Shown here piece after piece: positions 1 through 11,856 of a DNA stretch of 64,000 nt (its first letter is position 1; every line of letters starts with the position of its first letter). The translations under genes were made by a program, and so were the position numbers. The notes under the pieces were generated by a model. The model did not search any database and had not been told where the DNA came from. It worked only from the letters and a program-made list of their open reading frames with translations. Source of the DNA: an uncultured Pelagibacteraceae bacterium (GTDB lineage Bacteria; Pseudomonadota; Alphaproteobacteria; Pelagibacterales; Pelagibacteraceae); NCBI GenBank assembly GCA_902635865.1, contig CACPPD010000001.1, forward strand, positions 175,495-239,494. The letters are read 5' to 3'.

Positions 1-1100
1 ATAGTTGGTCAATGAGACAACCTTTAGGAGTTGTTGCAGGTATCACACCTTTTAACTTTCCAGCAATGGTTCCAATGTGGATGTTTCCAATAGCAATAGC
101 ATGTGGAAATACTTTTATTCTTAAACCATCAGAAAAAGACCCATCTTGTGGTCTAAGATTGGCTGAACTTCTATCTGAGGCTGGTCTTCCAGATGGAGTG
201 TTTAATGTAATAAATGGTGATAAAAAAGCTGTAGATGCAATTTTAGAAAATAAAGATATTAAAGCTGTTAGTTTTGTTGGATCTACTCCTATTGCAAAAT
301 ATATTTATGAAAATTCAGCTAAAAATGAAAAGAGAGTTCAAGCTTTAGGTGGAGCAAAAAATCATTTAGTTGTTATGCCAGATTGTGATTTGGATGGTGC
401 TGTAAATGGATTAATGGGCGCTGCTTATGGTTCAGCTGGAGAAAGATGTATGGCTCAATCAGTTGCTGTTGCAGTTGGAGATATTGGAGATGAGCTTGTA
501 TCAAGATTATCAAAAAAAGCTGAGGCGTTAAAAGTGGGTCCTGGAATGGATAAAACTTCAGAAATGGGACCTTTAGTTACAAAAGAACATTTAGAAAAAG
601 TTACAAATTATGTTGATTTAGGTGTTAAGGAGGGTGCAAAGCTAGTGGTTGATGGTAGAGGTTTAAAACTTCAAGGTTATGAAAATGGTTTCTATATTGG
701 TGGATGTTTATTTGATCATGTAAATAAGGATATGAGAATTTATAAAGAAGAAATATTCGGTCCAGTTTTATCAGTTATTCGGGTGAAAACTTTTGAGGAA
801 GCTGCAAAATTAATTAACGACCATGAGTACGGAAATGGAGTTAGTATTTATACAAGAGACGGTGATGCAGGCAGAACTTTTGCAAGCAAAATTCAAGTAG
901 GTATGGTTGGTATTAACGTGCCGATCCCAGTTCCAATGGCATTTCATAGTTTTGGTGGTTGGAAAAGATCTTTGTTTGGAGATAGTGGAATGCATGGTAT
1001 GGAAGGAATAAAATTTTACACTAAACTTAAAACAGTAACATCTAGATGGCCTTCAGGTGTCCGATCAAATGCGGAATTTGTTATGCCAACAATGAAATAA
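1..1100 (+). CDS. mmsA: methylmalonate-semialdehyde dehydrogenase, 5'-truncated by window edge
   Basis: CoA-acylating aldehyde dehydrogenase that converts methylmalonate (or malonate) semialdehyde to propionyl-CoA (or acetyl-CoA) in valine, pyrimidine and inositol breakdown. The reading frame is open to the first bases of the window (codons from position 3). The first ATG, at 12, falls inside the conserved [15 protein letters not shown] core, so it is not the real start; about 130 N-terminal residues lie outside. The catalytic Cys sits in GERCMAQS (codon at 447-449), and the [10 protein letters not shown] and [11 protein letters not shown] segments typical of this family follow. It ends 9 bp before mdh. 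Family assignment is firm; which semialdehyde it prefers is not visible. Confidence 0.9.
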   Translation, partial: SWSMRQPLGVVAGITPFNFPAMVPMWMFPIAIACGNTFILKPSEKDPSCGLRLAELLSEAGLPDGVFNVINGDKKAVDAILENKDIKAVSFVGSTPIAKYIYENSAKNEKRVQALGGAKNHLVVMPDCDLDGAVNGLMGAAYGSAGERCMAQSVAVAVGDIGDELVSRLSKKAEALKVGPGMDKTSEMGPLVTKEHLEKVTNYVDLGVKEGAKLVVDGRGLKLQGYENGFYIGGCLFDHVNKDMRIYKEEIFGPVLSVIRVKTFEEAAKLINDHEYGNGVSIYTRDGDAGRTFASKIQVGMVGINVPIPVPMAFHSFGGWKRSLFGDSGMHGMEGIKFYTKLKTVTSRWPSGVRSNAEFVMPTMK

Positions 1101-1109
1101 AGGAAATAG

Positions 1110-2072
1110 ATGACAAAAATATCTTTAATTGGTGCAGGCCAAATAGGTGGAACTCTTGCACATTTGATAGGGACAAAAGAATTAGTAAATGAAGTGGTTT
1201 TATTTGATGTAGCTAGTGGTATTGCAAAAGGTAAAGCATTAGATATTGCACAATCTTCATCTGTAGATGGTTTCAATGTTAGGTTTTCAGGAACTGATAA
1301 CTATGAAAGCATAATAGATTCAGATGTAATTATAATTACAGCTGGCGTTCCAAGAAAGCCTGGTATGAGTCGAGATGATCTCCTTGGAATAAATTTAAAA
1401 ATCATTAAACAAGTTGCTGAAGGTGTAAAGAAAAATGCTCCTAATGCTTTTGTGATCTGTATCACCAATCCTTTAGATGTTATGGTTATGGCATTTCAAA
1501 AATTTTCAGGTTTGCCATCAAATAAAGTAGTTGGTATGGCAGGTATTTTAGATAGTTCGAGATTTAAATTATTTTTATCATTAGAACTAAATGTGCCTGT
1601 AAGAGAAATTGAGGCAATGGTTATGGGTGGTCATGGTGACACCATGGTCCCTATGCCAAGATTTACAAAAATTTCAGGTAAACCTTTGTTAGATCTTGTA
1701 AAGGATGGAAAGATTTCATCAGAAAGGGTTGAGGAAATTAATCAAAGAACAAGAGATGGCGGTGCTGAAATAGTTAAATATTTAGAAAAAGGATCAGCCT
1801 TTTATGCACCAGCAGCTTCAGGTGTTCAAATGGCAGAAGCATATTTGAATGATCAGAAAAAATTATTACCCTGCGCTGTACAATTAAATGGAGAATATGG
1901 TGTGAAAAATGTTTATGCAGGTGTTCCTGTTGTCATTGGAAAAAATGGTGTAGAAAAAATTGAAGAGATTGATTTAGATGAAAAAGAAAAAAAAGAATTT
2001 ATGCATTCAATAGATGCTGTAAAAGCTTTATGGGAAGCTGCATCTAAAATAGATCCTGATTTATCTAAATAA
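1110..2072 (+). CDS. mdh: malate dehydrogenase
   Basis: Oxidises malate to oxaloacetate with NAD in the TCA cycle, in the cytosol. The 320 residues match the LDH-like type of malate dehydrogenase. The N-terminal dinucleotide site is GAGQIGG (residues 8-14). Substrate-binding arginines are in PRKPGMSR (R82, R88) and at R151, and the catalytic His175 lies in [10 protein letters not shown]82 in the active-site loop fits malate rather than lactate. It opens the run mdh-sucCD-sucAB-lpd, and sucC starts 2 bp after its stop, so the genes are probably co-transcribed. Confidence 0.95.
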   Translation: MTKISLIGAGQIGGTLAHLIGTKELVNEVVLFDVASGIAKGKALDIAQSSSVDGFNVRFSGTDNYESIIDSDVIIITAGVPRKPGMSRDDLLGINLKIIKQVAEGVKKNAPNAFVICITNPLDVMVMAFQKFSGLPSNKVVGMAGILDSSRFKLFLSLELNVPVREIEAMVMGGHGDTMVPMPRFTKISGKPLLDLVKDGKISSERVEEINQRTRDGGAEIVKYLEKGSAFYAPAASGVQMAEAYLNDQKKLLPCAVQLNGEYGVKNVYAGVPVVIGKNGVEKIEEIDLDEKEKKEFMHSIDAVKALWEAASKIDPDLSK

Positions 2073-2074
2073 TA

Positions 2075-3235
2075 ATGAATATTCACGAGCATCAAGCTAA
2101 ACAAATATTGAAAAAATATGGAGCTGTAGTTCCTGAAGGAGTATTTGCGCTTAATGTTGATGAACTTATTCAAAAAGCAAAAGCACTTAAAACTGAGAAA
2201 TATGTTCTTAAAGCACAAATTCATGCGGGTGGTAGAGGAAAGGCTGGTGGTGTTAAAATTTTAAATTCTATTGAGGAACTAACTGTAGCAGCTAAAGAAT
2301 TACTTGGAAAAAAACTAGTTACTCATCAAACTGGCCCTGAAGGTAGAGAGGTAAAAAGATTATACGTAGAAGAATCATCAAATATAGATAAAGAATTTTA
2401 CTTATCGTGCCTGGTTGATAGGGCAAGTTCTAAAATTGCATTTATATCAAGTGATCAAGGTGGAATGGATATTGAAGAGGTTGCTAGCAGTTCACCTGAA
2501 AAAATTATAACTACAAAAGTTGATATGGGTGATGAAATTTCTGACTCAGATTGTGAGAAGATAGTTAAAATTTTTAATTTAAATGAAGAAGCAAAAAAAC
2601 AAGCAATAACATTAATTAAATCAATATATAAAATGTTTGTCAGCACAGATGCAAACATGGTTGAAGTAAATCCATTGATTTTGACAAAAGAGGAAAAAAT
2701 TGTTTGTTTAGATGCAAAAGTTAATTTTGACTCAAATGCATTATTTAGACATCCAGAAATTGTTGAACTAAGAGATTTAAATGAGGAAGATTCTACAGAG
2801 ATAGAAGCTAGCAAGCATGATCTTGCATATATCAAGCTAGATGGAAGTATTGGATGTATGGTGAATGGGGCAGGATTGGCGATGGCAACAATGGATATAA
2901 TTAAATTGTATGGTAAAGAGCCAGCAAATTTTTTAGATGTAGGCGGTGGCGCATCTAAAGAAAAAGTATCTGCTGCATTAAAGATAATTCTCTCAGATAA
3001 AAATGTTAAAGGTATTTTAATTAATATTTTTGGAGGAATAATGAGATGTGATGTTCTTGCCCAAGGAGTAGTTGATGCAGCTAAAGAAATTAATATTAGT
3101 GTACCTTTGGTTGTAAGATTAGCAGGCACAAATTTCAAAGAAGGAAAAAAAATTCTTGATAATTCTGGATTAAAATTAATTTCTGCAGAAAATTTAGATG
3201 ATGCTGCTAAGAAAATTGTTGAGGCGATAAAATAA
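2075..3235 (+). CDS. sucC: succinyl-CoA synthetase beta subunit (ADP-forming)
   Basis: Beta subunit of succinate-CoA ligase, which makes ATP (or GTP) from succinyl-CoA in the TCA cycle and pairs with SucD. At 386 residues it has the usual length. The N-terminal ATP-grasp domain begins [16 protein letters not shown] and contains the nucleotide-binding [15 protein letters not shown]. The C-terminal CoA-ligase domain carries GGGASKEKV and [10 protein letters not shown]. It lies 2 bp after mdh and 1 bp before sucD, a clear operon arrangement. Confidence 0.97.
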   Translation: MNIHEHQAKQILKKYGAVVPEGVFALNVDELIQKAKALKTEKYVLKAQIHAGGRGKAGGVKILNSIEELTVAAKELLGKKLVTHQTGPEGREVKRLYVEESSNIDKEFYLSCLVDRASSKIAFISSDQGGMDIEEVASSSPEKIITTKVDMGDEISDSDCEKIVKIFNLNEEAKKQAITLIKSIYKMFVSTDANMVEVNPLILTKEEKIVCLDAKVNFDSNALFRHPEIVELRDLNEEDSTEIEASKHDLAYIKLDGSIGCMVNGAGLAMATMDIIKLYGKEPANFLDVGGGASKEKVSAALKIILSDKNVKGILINIFGGIMRCDVLAQGVVDAAKEINISVPLVVRLAGTNFKEGKKILDNSGLKLISAENLDDAAKKIVEAIK

Positions 3236-3236
3236 A

Positions 3237-4112
3237 ATGTCGGTTTTGGTAAATAAAAATACTAAAGTAATTTGTCAGGGATTTACTGGCTCACATGGAA
3301 CATTTCATTCAGAGCAGGCCATAAAATATGGAACCAATCTTGTTGGTGGAGTTACCCCAAAGAAAGGTGGACAAAAACATTTAGACAGACCAGTTTTTAA
3401 TAGCGTTTTAGAGGCAAAAAATGAAGTAGGAGCAGATGCAACTATGATTTATGTACCTGCTAAATTTGCAGCAGCAGCAATCATTGAAGCTATTGATGCA
3501 TCAGTTGAACTTATTGTTTGTATAACAGAGGGTATTCCAATTCAGGATATGCTTAAGGTCAGACAAAAATTAAGTGGATCTAGAAGCAGATTAATTGGAC
3601 CTAATTGTCCAGGAATAATAACACCAGATGAATGTAAAATTGGGATTATGCCGGGAAGTATTCACAAAAGAGGAAGTGTTGGAATTGTATCAAGGTCAGG
3701 AACATTGACATATGAAGCAGTAGCCCAAACAACTGAAAATGGACTTGGTCAATCAACTTGTATTGGTATTGGTGGTGATCCTATTAATGGTACAAATTTT
3801 ATTGATTGTTTAGATTTATTTTTAAATGACTCTGAAACAGAATCTATTTTAATGATTGGTGAAATTGGTGGAACAGCTGAAGAAGAAGCGGCTGACTTTG
3901 TAAAAAATCATAAGATTAAAAAACCAATAGTTGGATTTATTGCTGGAATTACCGCTCCTCCAGGAAGGAGAATGGGGCATGCTGGTGCCATTATATCAGG
4001 TGGCAAGGGTGGAGCTGAAGATAAAATTAAAAAAATGGAAGAATGTGGTATTACAGTTGCCAAATCACCATCAATTATTGGAAAAACTTTATTTGATAAA
4101 CTGTCTAATTGA
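3237..4112 (+). CDS. sucD: succinyl-CoA synthetase alpha subunit
   Basis: Alpha subunit of succinate-CoA ligase. It binds CoA and carries the phosphohistidine intermediate. The N-terminal Rossmann CoA-binding domain has [15 protein letters not shown], and the active-site His248 is in [16 protein letters not shown]. The 291 residues match the bacterial norm. It follows sucC by 1 bp. The 34-bp gap to sucA includes a purine-rich AGAGGGA stretch and ends in AAAAAG just before the sucA start. Confidence 0.97.
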   Translation: MSVLVNKNTKVICQGFTGSHGTFHSEQAIKYGTNLVGGVTPKKGGQKHLDRPVFNSVLEAKNEVGADATMIYVPAKFAAAAIIEAIDASVELIVCITEGIPIQDMLKVRQKLSGSRSRLIGPNCPGIITPDECKIGIMPGSIHKRGSVGIVSRSGTLTYEAVAQTTENGLGQSTCIGIGGDPINGTNFIDCLDLFLNDSETESILMIGEIGGTAEEEAADFVKNHKIKKPIVGFIAGITAPPGRRMGHAGAIISGGKGGAEDKIKKMEECGITVAKSPSIIGKTLFDKLSN

Positions 4113-4146
4113 AAAAAAATATTAGAGGGATATATTAAATAAAAAG

Positions 4147-7065
4147 ATGTCTTCATCAAAAAATCTTGATTTCGAAAAAACTTCATTTTTAAACAAATCT
4201 AATAGTGCATTTATAGAAGAAATGTATTTAAAGTTTGTAAATAAAGATGCTGATCTTCCAGAAAGTTGGGCAAATTATTTTGAGGGAATTGGTGAAGAAT
4301 TAAATGTTATAGCAAAAGAAATTAATGGTCCATCATGGGGACCTACTAAAAAAAAGATTGATATTGATGAATTACAAAAAAAAATAGAAGAACAAGATAA
4401 AAATGATTTTGATAATGTCAAATTAGACACTTCAGAAAAATTTAATTTTCAATTACTTGCTGACTCAAATAAAGATTCTATTAGTGCTGTAGCATTAATT
4501 AGAGCATATAGACTAAGAGGACATTTATTAGCAGATCTTGATCCTTTAGAAATGAGAGAGTCAGAATATCTAGATGAGCTTCATCCAGATTTTTATGGTT
4601 TTAAAAAAGAAAATTACGATAAGAAAATTTTTCTAAACGGGGTAATCAATCGTAAATATGCAAATATAAAAGAAATACTTAAGTTTATGAAGAAAACCTA
4701 CTGTGGAAAAATAGGTTATGAGTTCATGCATATTTCAAACCCAGATGAAAGAAAGTGGTTTAGGGACAGGATAGAGCAAGATAAAAATGCACTTCAATTT
4801 ACAAAAAATGGTAAAGAGGCAATTTTAAATAAATTGGTACAGGCAGAAGGATTTGAAAAATTTTTAGCTACAAAGTATGTGGGAACAAAAAGATTTGGTT
4901 TAGATGGTGGTGAAAGTTTAATACCTGCTCTTGAACAAATAATAAAAATTGGTGGTCAAAATAATATAAAAGAAGTTAAAATAGGTATGTCTCATAGAGG
5001 AAGGCTTAACGTTTTAGCAAATGTTTTACAAAAATCTTACAAAAAAATTTTTAATGAGTTTGCTGGTGAGTTTAGTACTGATTCTGAAGATAGTGCTGGA
5101 GATGTAAAATATCATCTTGGAGCGTCGTCTGATAGAGAATTTGATGGAAATTCAGTACATGTCAGTTTAACAGATAATCCCTCTCATTTAGAAGCTGTTA
5201 ACCCAGTTGTTTTAGGTCAAACAAGAGCCAAACAATTTTTCCATAAAGACCGTGAAAGAAATAAAGTTATACCTATTCTTATTCATGGGGATGCAGCCTT
5301 TGCTGGCCAAGGAGTTGTAGCAGAATGTTTTGCAATGTCTGGACTACCAGGACATAACACTGGAGGAACAATTCATATTATTGTTAATAACCAAATAGGA
5401 TTTACTACTAGTCCAAGATTTGCGAGGTCTTCACCTTATCCATCTGATGTTGCAAAAATGGTAGAGGCTCCAATTCTACATGTTAATGGTGATGATCCAG
5501 AAGCAGTTGTTTATGCAACTAGAATAGCAACTGAATTTCGATTAAAATTTAATAGAGACGTCGTAGTAGATTTAATTTGTTATAGAAGATTTGGACATAA
5601 CGAGGGAGATGAGCCTTCATTTACTCAACCTTTAATGTATAAAAAAATTAGATCTCATCCCAGTGTTTACAAAATTTATGGAAATAAATTAGTAAACGAA
5701 AAATCTATAACTGAAGAATTATTAAATCAAAACGTTAAATCATTTAAAGATTTACTTGATGAACAATACAAAAGTGCAAAAGATTATAAACCAAAAATAG
5801 AATGGTTTGAGGGAACATGGTCAAGATATAAACCTGAAAGAGGTAAAGATAAAAGGGGTATAACTGGTTTCGATGAAAATAAATTAAAAATAATTTCAGA
5901 TAAAATAAATGGTATTCCTGAGGAAAAAAATATTCACAAGACTATCTCTAAAATATTTAATGCTAGAAAAGAAAGTATCGAAAAAGGTACTGGAATCGAT
6001 TGGTCTTCAGCTGAATCTTTAGCTTTTGGATCTTTGCTAGAAGAGGGATATCCAGTTAGACTTGTAGGACAAGACTCTGGAAGAGGAACATTCAGTCAAC
6101 GACATTCCGTTTTAAGAAATCAAATAGACAATTCTAGGTACATTCCCCTTAATAATATTTCTAAAAATCAAAAGCAATTTGAAGTAGTAGATAGTTTTTT
6201 ATCTGAACTTGCGGTTTTAGGTTTTGAATATGGTTATAGTCTAGTAGAGCCAAACACACTTACTCTTTGGGAAGCACAATTCGGTGACTTTGCTAATGGA
6301 GCTCAAGTAGTAATTGATCAATTTATTGCATCTGGCGAGAGAAAATGGAATAGAGCATCTGGTATAGTAATGTTGTTACCCCACGGATATGAAGGACAAG
6401 GACCAGAACATTCTTCAGCAAGATTAGAAAGATTTTTACAACTATGCTCAAACGATAATATGCAAGTAATGAACTGCACAACCCCAGCAAATTATTTTCA
6501 TGCTTTAAGAAGACAAATGCATAGGAGTTTCAGAAAGCCACTAATCATAATGACACCAAAATCATTATTAAGAAATAAGTATTGTGTTTCAAGTTTAGAA
6601 GATTTTAACAAAAAAAATACTTTCCATAGAGTATTGTGGGATCATGCTATGGATCCTAAGTCTAAAGGATTTATTAAACTAAAAGAAAGTTCTAAAATAA
6701 GAAAAGTAATTCTTTGTTCTGGAAAAGTATATTTTGATTTGTTAGACGCCAGAGAAAAGTTTAAAAGAGATGATGTAGTGATGTATCGAATTGAACAATT
6801 GTATCCATTTCCAGCAAAAGCTTTGGTTAAGGAGTTAAAACCGTACTCTAAAAATGCTGAATTCTTTTGGTGTCAAGAAGAACCAAAAAATATGGGTGCT
6901 TGGTTTTCAGTTAGAGATTATATCCAATGGACATTAGACACTTTAAAGGCTAATAATAATAAAATTTCTTATATAGGAAGAAGCCCAGACGCAACTCCTG
7001 CAACAGGATATGCCAAAAGGCATAATTCTCAACAACAAGAAATAATTAACAAGGTATTTGATTAA
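4147..7065 (+). CDS. sucA: 2-oxoglutarate dehydrogenase E1 component
   Basis: Thiamine diphosphate-dependent decarboxylase that starts the 2-oxoglutarate dehydrogenase complex (2-oxoglutarate to succinyl-CoA). The 972 residues are full length. The N-terminus has the E2-contact motif found in SucA ([20 protein letters not shown]). The ThDP region follows, with [14 protein letters not shown] and [14 protein letters not shown], and the C-terminal transketolase domain has [19 protein letters not shown] and [14 protein letters not shown]. It lies between sucD and sucB (5-bp gap), so complex subunits and the next TCA enzyme are grouped. Confidence 0.97.
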   Translation: MSSSKNLDFEKTSFLNKSNSAFIEEMYLKFVNKDADLPESWANYFEGIGEELNVIAKEINGPSWGPTKKKIDIDELQKKIEEQDKNDFDNVKLDTSEKFNFQLLADSNKDSISAVALIRAYRLRGHLLADLDPLEMRESEYLDELHPDFYGFKKENYDKKIFLNGVINRKYANIKEILKFMKKTYCGKIGYEFMHISNPDERKWFRDRIEQDKNALQFTKNGKEAILNKLVQAEGFEKFLATKYVGTKRFGLDGGESLIPALEQIIKIGGQNNIKEVKIGMSHRGRLNVLANVLQKSYKKIFNEFAGEFSTDSEDSAGDVKYHLGASSDREFDGNSVHVSLTDNPSHLEAVNPVVLGQTRAKQFFHKDRERNKVIPILIHGDAAFAGQGVVAECFAMSGLPGHNTGGTIHIIVNNQIGFTTSPRFARSSPYPSDVAKMVEAPILHVNGDDPEAVVYATRIATEFRLKFNRDVVVDLICYRRFGHNEGDEPSFTQPLMYKKIRSHPSVYKIYGNKLVNEKSITEELLNQNVKSFKDLLDEQYKSAKDYKPKIEWFEGTWSRYKPERGKDKRGITGFDENKLKIISDKINGIPEEKNIHKTISKIFNARKESIEKGTGIDWSSAESLAFGSLLEEGYPVRLVGQDSGRGTFSQRHSVLRNQIDNSRYIPLNNISKNQKQFEVVDSFLSELAVLGFEYGYSLVEPNTLTLWEAQFGDFANGAQVVIDQFIASGERKWNRASGIVMLLPHGYEGQGPEHSSARLERFLQLCSNDNMQVMNCTTPANYFHALRRQMHRSFRKPLIIMTPKSLLRNKYCVSSLEDFNKKNTFHRVLWDHAMDPKSKGFIKLKESSKIRKVILCSGKVYFDLLDAREKFKRDDVVMYRIEQLYPFPAKALVKELKPYSKNAEFFWCQEEPKNMGAWFSVRDYIQWTLDTLKANNNKISYIGRSPDATPATGYAKRHNSQQQEIINKVFD

Positions 7066-7070
7066 TTTTA

Positions 7071-8369
7071 ATGAGTGAAAAAATAGTAGTCCCAGTTCTT
7101 GGTGAAAGCATAACAGAAGCGACAGTTGCAAAATGGTTAAAAAACGCAGGTGATACAGTCGAAGCAGACGAGCCAATTGTAGAGCTTGAGACAGACAAAG
7201 TAAACTTAGAAGTGCCATCTCCAATTTCTGGTGTTTTAACAGAGATAAATTCACAAGATGGATCAGTCGTTGAAGTAGGAGCATTATTAGGTTCTGTATC
7301 AGAAGAAGGTGGAGTGGTTAAATCTGCACCAAAAACCCAAAAAGAAATCAAGCAAGAGAAGATAGTTCCTGCAGAGAGCAATGTAATTAAATTAGATGCA
7401 AATAAAAAAGAACCAAAAGTATTTGAAGAAAAAGAGACAGAAAAAACCAAAGAGAAACCTTTAGTTTTAACTGAGGAAGTTAAACCAGATGTTGCTCCAA
7501 AAAGAGATATTAATCCAACCTTGTCTCCAGCAGTGAGAAAAATAGTAACTGAAAATAATATTGATATTAATTTAATTCAAGGTTCAGGAAAAGATGGGAG
7601 AGTTTTAAAAGGAGATTTAATAAGTTTGATGGGTGCAAATCCAAAACCATCTGAAAGAAAAATTCAATATGGTGAAGAAGAACGAATTAAAATGACTAGG
7701 TTGAGACAAACTATTGCAAAAAGATTAAAGCAAGCTCAAGAGAATGCTGCTCTTTTAACTACATTTAACGAGGTTGATATGAGCAGTGTAATGGAAATGA
7801 GGAAAGAAAATCAAGAGGATTTCCAATTTCGTTATGGGATAAAATTAGGATTTATGTCATTCTTTGTTAAAGCATGTGTAGTTGCTTTAAAAAATTTCCC
7901 TGCCGTGAATGCTGAAATAGATGGTGATGAGATTATCTATAAAAACTATTATAATATTAGTTTTGCTGTTGGAACAGATAAAGGTTTGGTTGTTCCAGTT
8001 TTAAGAAATGCAGATGAATTATCTTTTGCTGATATAGAAAAAAATATTAAAGAAATTTCAGAAAAAGCTCGAGATGGAAAGCTAACAATTGAAGATCTTC
8101 AAGGAGGAACATTTACAATAAGTAATGGAGGTGTGTATGGGTCTATGCTTTCAACCCCAATACTAAATTTACCTCAATCTGGTGTGTTGGGCATGCATAA
8201 TATAGTAGAAAGACCTATTGTTGTAGATGGTGAAATCAAAATAAGACCAATTATGTATTTAGCATTATCATATGATCATAGAATTATTGATGGAAAAGAA
8301 TCAGTATCTTTTCTTAAAATGATTAAAGAAAACTTAGAAAACCCTAGAAGGTTGTTTTTAGATATTTAA
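7071..8369 (+). CDS. sucB: dihydrolipoyllysine-residue succinyltransferase (E2)
   Basis: Core E2 of the 2-oxoglutarate dehydrogenase complex, transferring the succinyl group to CoA. Domain order: a lipoyl domain (residues 1-78) with the lipoylated Lys43 in [10 protein letters not shown]; a Lys/Glu-rich linker; an E1/E3-binding domain at about 150-187 ([18 protein letters not shown]); and a catalytic domain ending with [10 protein letters not shown] (His403, Asp407). There is a single lipoyl domain, as in most SucB. The lpd ATG follows immediately with no gap. Confidence 0.97.
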   Translation: MSEKIVVPVLGESITEATVAKWLKNAGDTVEADEPIVELETDKVNLEVPSPISGVLTEINSQDGSVVEVGALLGSVSEEGGVVKSAPKTQKEIKQEKIVPAESNVIKLDANKKEPKVFEEKETEKTKEKPLVLTEEVKPDVAPKRDINPTLSPAVRKIVTENNIDINLIQGSGKDGRVLKGDLISLMGANPKPSERKIQYGEEERIKMTRLRQTIAKRLKQAQENAALLTTFNEVDMSSVMEMRKENQEDFQFRYGIKLGFMSFFVKACVVALKNFPAVNAEIDGDEIIYKNYYNISFAVGTDKGLVVPVLRNADELSFADIEKNIKEISEKARDGKLTIEDLQGGTFTISNGGVYGSMLSTPILNLPQSGVLGMHNIVERPIVVDGEIKIRPIMYLALSYDHRIIDGKESVSFLKMIKENLENPRRLFLDI

Positions 8370-9770
8370 ATGTCAGAAAAATTTCAAGCTGTAGTTATTG
8401 GAGGTGGACCGGGTGGTTATGTATGCGCGATCAGACTTGCCCAATTAGGATTAAAAACTGCATGTGTAGAGTCTAGAGGGTCTTTGGGAGGTACTTGTTT
8501 AAATATCGGTTGTATTCCATCAAAAAGCTTACTTAATCTGTCTGAAGAATTTCACAAAGTAAAAAGTTTAGCAAATAAAGGTATTGAAGTTGGTGAAGTA
8601 AAATTAAATTTAGACAAAATGATGAAAAGTAAAGATAAAGCTGTAACCGTTCTTACAAAAGGTGTTGAGTTTCTTTTGAAAAAAAACAAAGTTACTTACT
8701 TTAAAGGACATGGAAGTTTTAAATCTAAAAATGAAATTTTAATAAAGGATGATAAAAATAAAGAAAACATCATCCAAACAGAAAAAACAGTTATTGCTAC
8801 AGGATCAGTTCCAGTTTCATTACCAGGAATAGAAATAGATGAGAAAACAATTGTCTCATCAACAGGTGCTTTAAAGTTAGAAAAGGTACCTAAGAAAATG
8901 GTCGTAGTAGGAGGAGGCTATATAGGATTGGAGATGGGATCTGTATGGTCAAGACTTGGAGCAGAGGTGCAAGTTGTTGAATTTTTAGATCATATTACAC
9001 CTGGAATGGATAAAGAAATCTCTTCAGAATTTATGAAAATTTTAAAAAAACAGGGAATGAAATTTAATATGCAAAATAAAGTTGAAACAATTAAAAAAAA
9101 TGCCTTAGGTGCAGTAGTTTCAACAGTAGATAAAGATGGTAATAAAAATAATTTTGAGTGTGATGTTGTTTTGATTTCTGTTGGCAGAAAACCTAATACA
9201 GATGGTTTGAATTTAGAGTCTGTAGGAGTAGATCTTGATGAAAGAAATAGAATTAAAACTGATAAAATTTTTAAAACTAACGTTGAAAATATTTATGCAA
9301 TAGGCGATGTAATTGCTGGTCCAATGCTTGCACATAAAGCGGAGGACGAAGGTATAGCAGTTGCAGAAAACATAGTTGGTCAATCTGGACATGTAAATTA
9401 CGATACAATCCCAGGAGTAGTTTATACAACACCAGAAGTAGCATCAATCGGTAAAACTGAGGAACAATTAAAAGAATTAAATAAAAAATATAAAGTAGGG
9501 AAATTTTCGTTTATGGCTAATTCAAGAGCTAAGGCCATAGATGATGCGGAAGGTTTTGTTAAAATTTTAGCCGATGAGCAAACAGATAAAGTATTAGGTG
9601 CACATATAATTGGACCTCATGCAGGAGAATTAATTGCAGAGATCGGTGTTGCAATGGAATTTGGCGCAAGTGCAGAAGATATCGCCCGAACTTGTCATGC
9701 TCATCCGACGTTTTCTGAAGCAGTTAAAGAAGCTGCTTTATCAGTAGATAAAAGAGCAATACACTCTTAA
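8370..9770 (+). CDS. lpdA: dihydrolipoyl dehydrogenase (E3)
   Basis: Flavoprotein that reoxidises dihydrolipoyl groups of the 2-oxoacid dehydrogenase complexes with NAD. The N-terminal FAD site is [10 protein letters not shown] (residues 11-20). The redox disulfide is Cys43/Cys48 in [13 protein letters not shown]. The NAD site is [14 protein letters not shown], and the C-terminal base pair is His445/Glu450 in HAHPTFSEA. At 466 residues it is full length. It directly abuts sucB, so it is probably the E3 of that complex, and perhaps of others. Confidence 0.96.
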   Translation: MSEKFQAVVIGGGPGGYVCAIRLAQLGLKTACVESRGSLGGTCLNIGCIPSKSLLNLSEEFHKVKSLANKGIEVGEVKLNLDKMMKSKDKAVTVLTKGVEFLLKKNKVTYFKGHGSFKSKNEILIKDDKNKENIIQTEKTVIATGSVPVSLPGIEIDEKTIVSSTGALKLEKVPKKMVVVGGGYIGLEMGSVWSRLGAEVQVVEFLDHITPGMDKEISSEFMKILKKQGMKFNMQNKVETIKKNALGAVVSTVDKDGNKNNFECDVVLISVGRKPNTDGLNLESVGVDLDERNRIKTDKIFKTNVENIYAIGDVIAGPMLAHKAEDEGIAVAENIVGQSGHVNYDTIPGVVYTTPEVASIGKTEEQLKELNKKYKVGKFSFMANSRAKAIDDAEGFVKILADEQTDKVLGAHIIGPHAGELIAEIGVAMEFGASAEDIARTCHAHPTFSEAVKEAALSVDKRAIHS

Positions 9771-9792
9771 TTTTTTTTCATATTATAAAAAT

Positions 9793-11748
9793 ATGAAATA
9801 TCCGATTCTTGTACCAAATATCTTTAATCATCCATTCACTTATGAAAGTAGTTTAAAACTTAAAGTTGGTGATTATGTAATGGTACCTTTTGGAAAATCA
9901 AAAATTACCGGTGTTGTTTGGGACGAATTTGAAAAAAATAATAATAAAAATTTTAAGACTAAAAATATAATCAAGAAATTAGACGTTACTCCGTTAAAAA
10001 AAAATACAATAAATTTTTTAAATTGGTTTGCAGAATATAATCTTATCCCAAAGGGTATGGCTTTAAAGTTAGTACTCTTAACTAGTAATGCGGTAGAGAA
10101 CAAAGAAACTCAACTTTATCAAATATTTGATAGCAAAATTAAACAAACCTTAATCAAGCTATCTAGTGATCAAAATAAATCTCTAAAAAAAATGAATGCT
10201 TCAAATAAAAAATTTAGAGTTCATGTTTTACAAGGTACAACTGGATCAGGAAAAACTTTAGTTTATTTTGAAGCGTTAAAACCACTGATAGTGAAGGGTT
10301 TTCAAGGATTAATTTTATTACCAGAAATAGGTCTCACCAGTCAGTTTGAACAAAAATTTTTAGAATATTTTGGTTTCAATCCTGCAGTTTGGCATTCGGG
10401 CATTTCAAAAAAAAAGAAAGAATTAATTTGGAGTGGTGTTTCTAACGGTAAAATAAAAATAGTTATTGGTGCAAGGTCCTCATTATTTTTACCATTTAAA
10501 AAATTAGGAATGATAATTGTTGATGAGGAACATGATCAATCATTTAAACAAGACGAAGGCATAACCTACAATGCTCGTGATATGGCAATTTCCAGAGCAT
10601 CTTTCGAAAATATTCCAATCAATTTGATTACTGCTGTTCCTTCCATAGAAACTTTTGAAAATATTAAAAAAGGTAAATACGAGGTCTCTAGATTAAATGA
10701 AAGATATCAAAAGGCGGCGTTACCCAATTATGAAATTATTAATTTAAATAATACAAAACTTGAAAAACAATCATGGTTATCAAATAAAATTATTGAAAAA
10801 GTTAATTCACATTTGGAAAAAAAAGATCAAGTTTTGTTTTTTTTAAACAGAAGAGGTTTTTCTCCAAATGCTTTATGTAATAAATGTTTTACAAGTTTTA
10901 CATGTCCAAATTGTACTATCAATTTAGTTTATCATAAAAATAAAAATAACCTATTGTGCCATTATTGTGGATATAAATCTGATATGAAAAGAAACTGTAC
11001 AAAAGAAGGCAATTGTGAATTTATTTTTAGTGGCCCTGGTGTTGAGAGAATTTCAGAAGAAGTAAAAAGAAAATTTCCTGGTAAAAAAATAGAGATCTTT
11101 TCAAGTGACACTATGAATAAAAAAGATTCTAAAGAAAAAATAGATAAAATTATTAATAATGAAACTCATATTTTAGTTGGAACTCAATTAATTTCAAAAG
11201 GTTTTCATTTTCCAAGCTTAAATTGTATTGTAGTTGTAGATATTGATCTTTCATCTCAAGGACATGATTTAAGAGGTGCAGAAAAAAATTTACAGCTTTA
11301 TCATCAACTTTCAGGACGTGCAGGAAGAACAGGAAAGCCAGCAATCGTATACTTTCAAACCTACGAAAATAATACTAAGATGATTTCAGAAATTACAAGT
11401 AAAAATCCAGATATTTTTTTAGAAAGAGAACTGGAGATAAGGAAAAAAAATAAACTTCCACCATTTCAAAGATTTATTTCTTTAATCTTAACTGGAGACA
11501 ATGAAATTAAATTAGAAAAAGAAGCTATTAATTTTAAAAATTTTATTGAAAACAAAATTGAAGGAAAAATATTAGGGCCAGTGAATGCTCCATTGTTTAG
11601 ATTAAAGAGAAAATTTAGAATTAGATTTTTAATTAGAGGCTTAAAATCTATGAAACTACAAAGTTCTCTTGCAAAAATTATTCCAAAATATAAATTTTCT
11701 TCTGGAATAAAACTTTCAGTTGATGTTGACCCAATTAACTTCAATTAA
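9793..11748 (+). CDS. priA: primosomal replication restart helicase PriA
   Basis: SF2 helicase that reloads the replisome at stalled forks. Walker A is GTTGSGKT (about residues 148-155) and Walker B is VDEEH (243-247). Four pairs of zinc-binding cysteines follow (CNKC, CPNC, CHYC and a CTKEGNC group). Helicase motif VI appears as QLSGRAGRTGKP. The 651 residues are somewhat shorter than E. coli PriA, with a compact N-terminal fork-binding domain. It sits between lpd (22 bp upstream) and the atp operon; a priA-atpH neighbourhood is common in alphaproteobacteria. Confidence 0.95.
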   Translation: MKYPILVPNIFNHPFTYESSLKLKVGDYVMVPFGKSKITGVVWDEFEKNNNKNFKTKNIIKKLDVTPLKKNTINFLNWFAEYNLIPKGMALKLVLLTSNAVENKETQLYQIFDSKIKQTLIKLSSDQNKSLKKMNASNKKFRVHVLQGTTGSGKTLVYFEALKPLIVKGFQGLILLPEIGLTSQFEQKFLEYFGFNPAVWHSGISKKKKELIWSGVSNGKIKIVIGARSSLFLPFKKLGMIIVDEEHDQSFKQDEGITYNARDMAISRASFENIPINLITAVPSIETFENIKKGKYEVSRLNERYQKAALPNYEIINLNNTKLEKQSWLSNKIIEKVNSHLEKKDQVLFFLNRRGFSPNALCNKCFTSFTCPNCTINLVYHKNKNNLLCHYCGYKSDMKRNCTKEGNCEFIFSGPGVERISEEVKRKFPGKKIEIFSSDTMNKKDSKEKIDKIINNETHILVGTQLISKGFHFPSLNCIVVVDIDLSSQGHDLRGAEKNLQLYHQLSGRAGRTGKPAIVYFQTYENNTKMISEITSKNPDIFLERELEIRKKNKLPPFQRFISLILTGDNEIKLEKEAINFKNFIENKIEGKILGPVNAPLFRLKRKFRIRFLIRGLKSMKLQSSLAKIIPKYKFSSGIKLSVDVDPINFN

Positions 11749-11752
11749 CCTC

Positions 11753-11770
11753 AAAAAAGAGACCTTTTTT
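11753..11770 (+). terminator. weak AT hairpin after priA
   Basis: AAAAAAG and CTTTTTT form a perfect 7-bp stem around the loop AGAC, starting 5 bp after the priA stop. The stem is almost all A-U and no separate U-tract follows, so it may only attenuate, or do nothing. Confidence 0.25.
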
Positions 11771-11783
11771 ACCAATCCGCTAC

Positions 11784-11812
11784 TTGAAGACATAAGGGTC
11801 ATATGTTATTTA
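11784..11812 (+). promoter_or_regulatory. candidate sigma-70 promoter of the atp operon
   Basis: TTGAAG (11784-11789) and TATTTA (11807-11812) are separated by 17 bp in the 108-bp gap between priA and atpH. This is the only reasonable promoter pair I see there. The match is moderate in a very AT-rich background, so it is a suggestion only. Confidence 0.3.
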
Positions 11813-11856
11813 GGGCGTGATTTTTAAATAATCTTCAACATTATAGAGGAACCAAG

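Noticed and set aside
2455-3138. Long minus-strand open frame (227 codons) opposite sucC
   Set aside because: It lies entirely antisense to a well-conserved gene, and its Ser/Ile/Leu/Phe-rich translation shows no family pattern. It is a shadow of AT-rich codon use.
7046-7450. Minus-strand open frames opposite the start of sucB
   Set aside because: Both are antisense to the lipoyl domain coding region and have low-complexity Leu- or Ser-rich translations.
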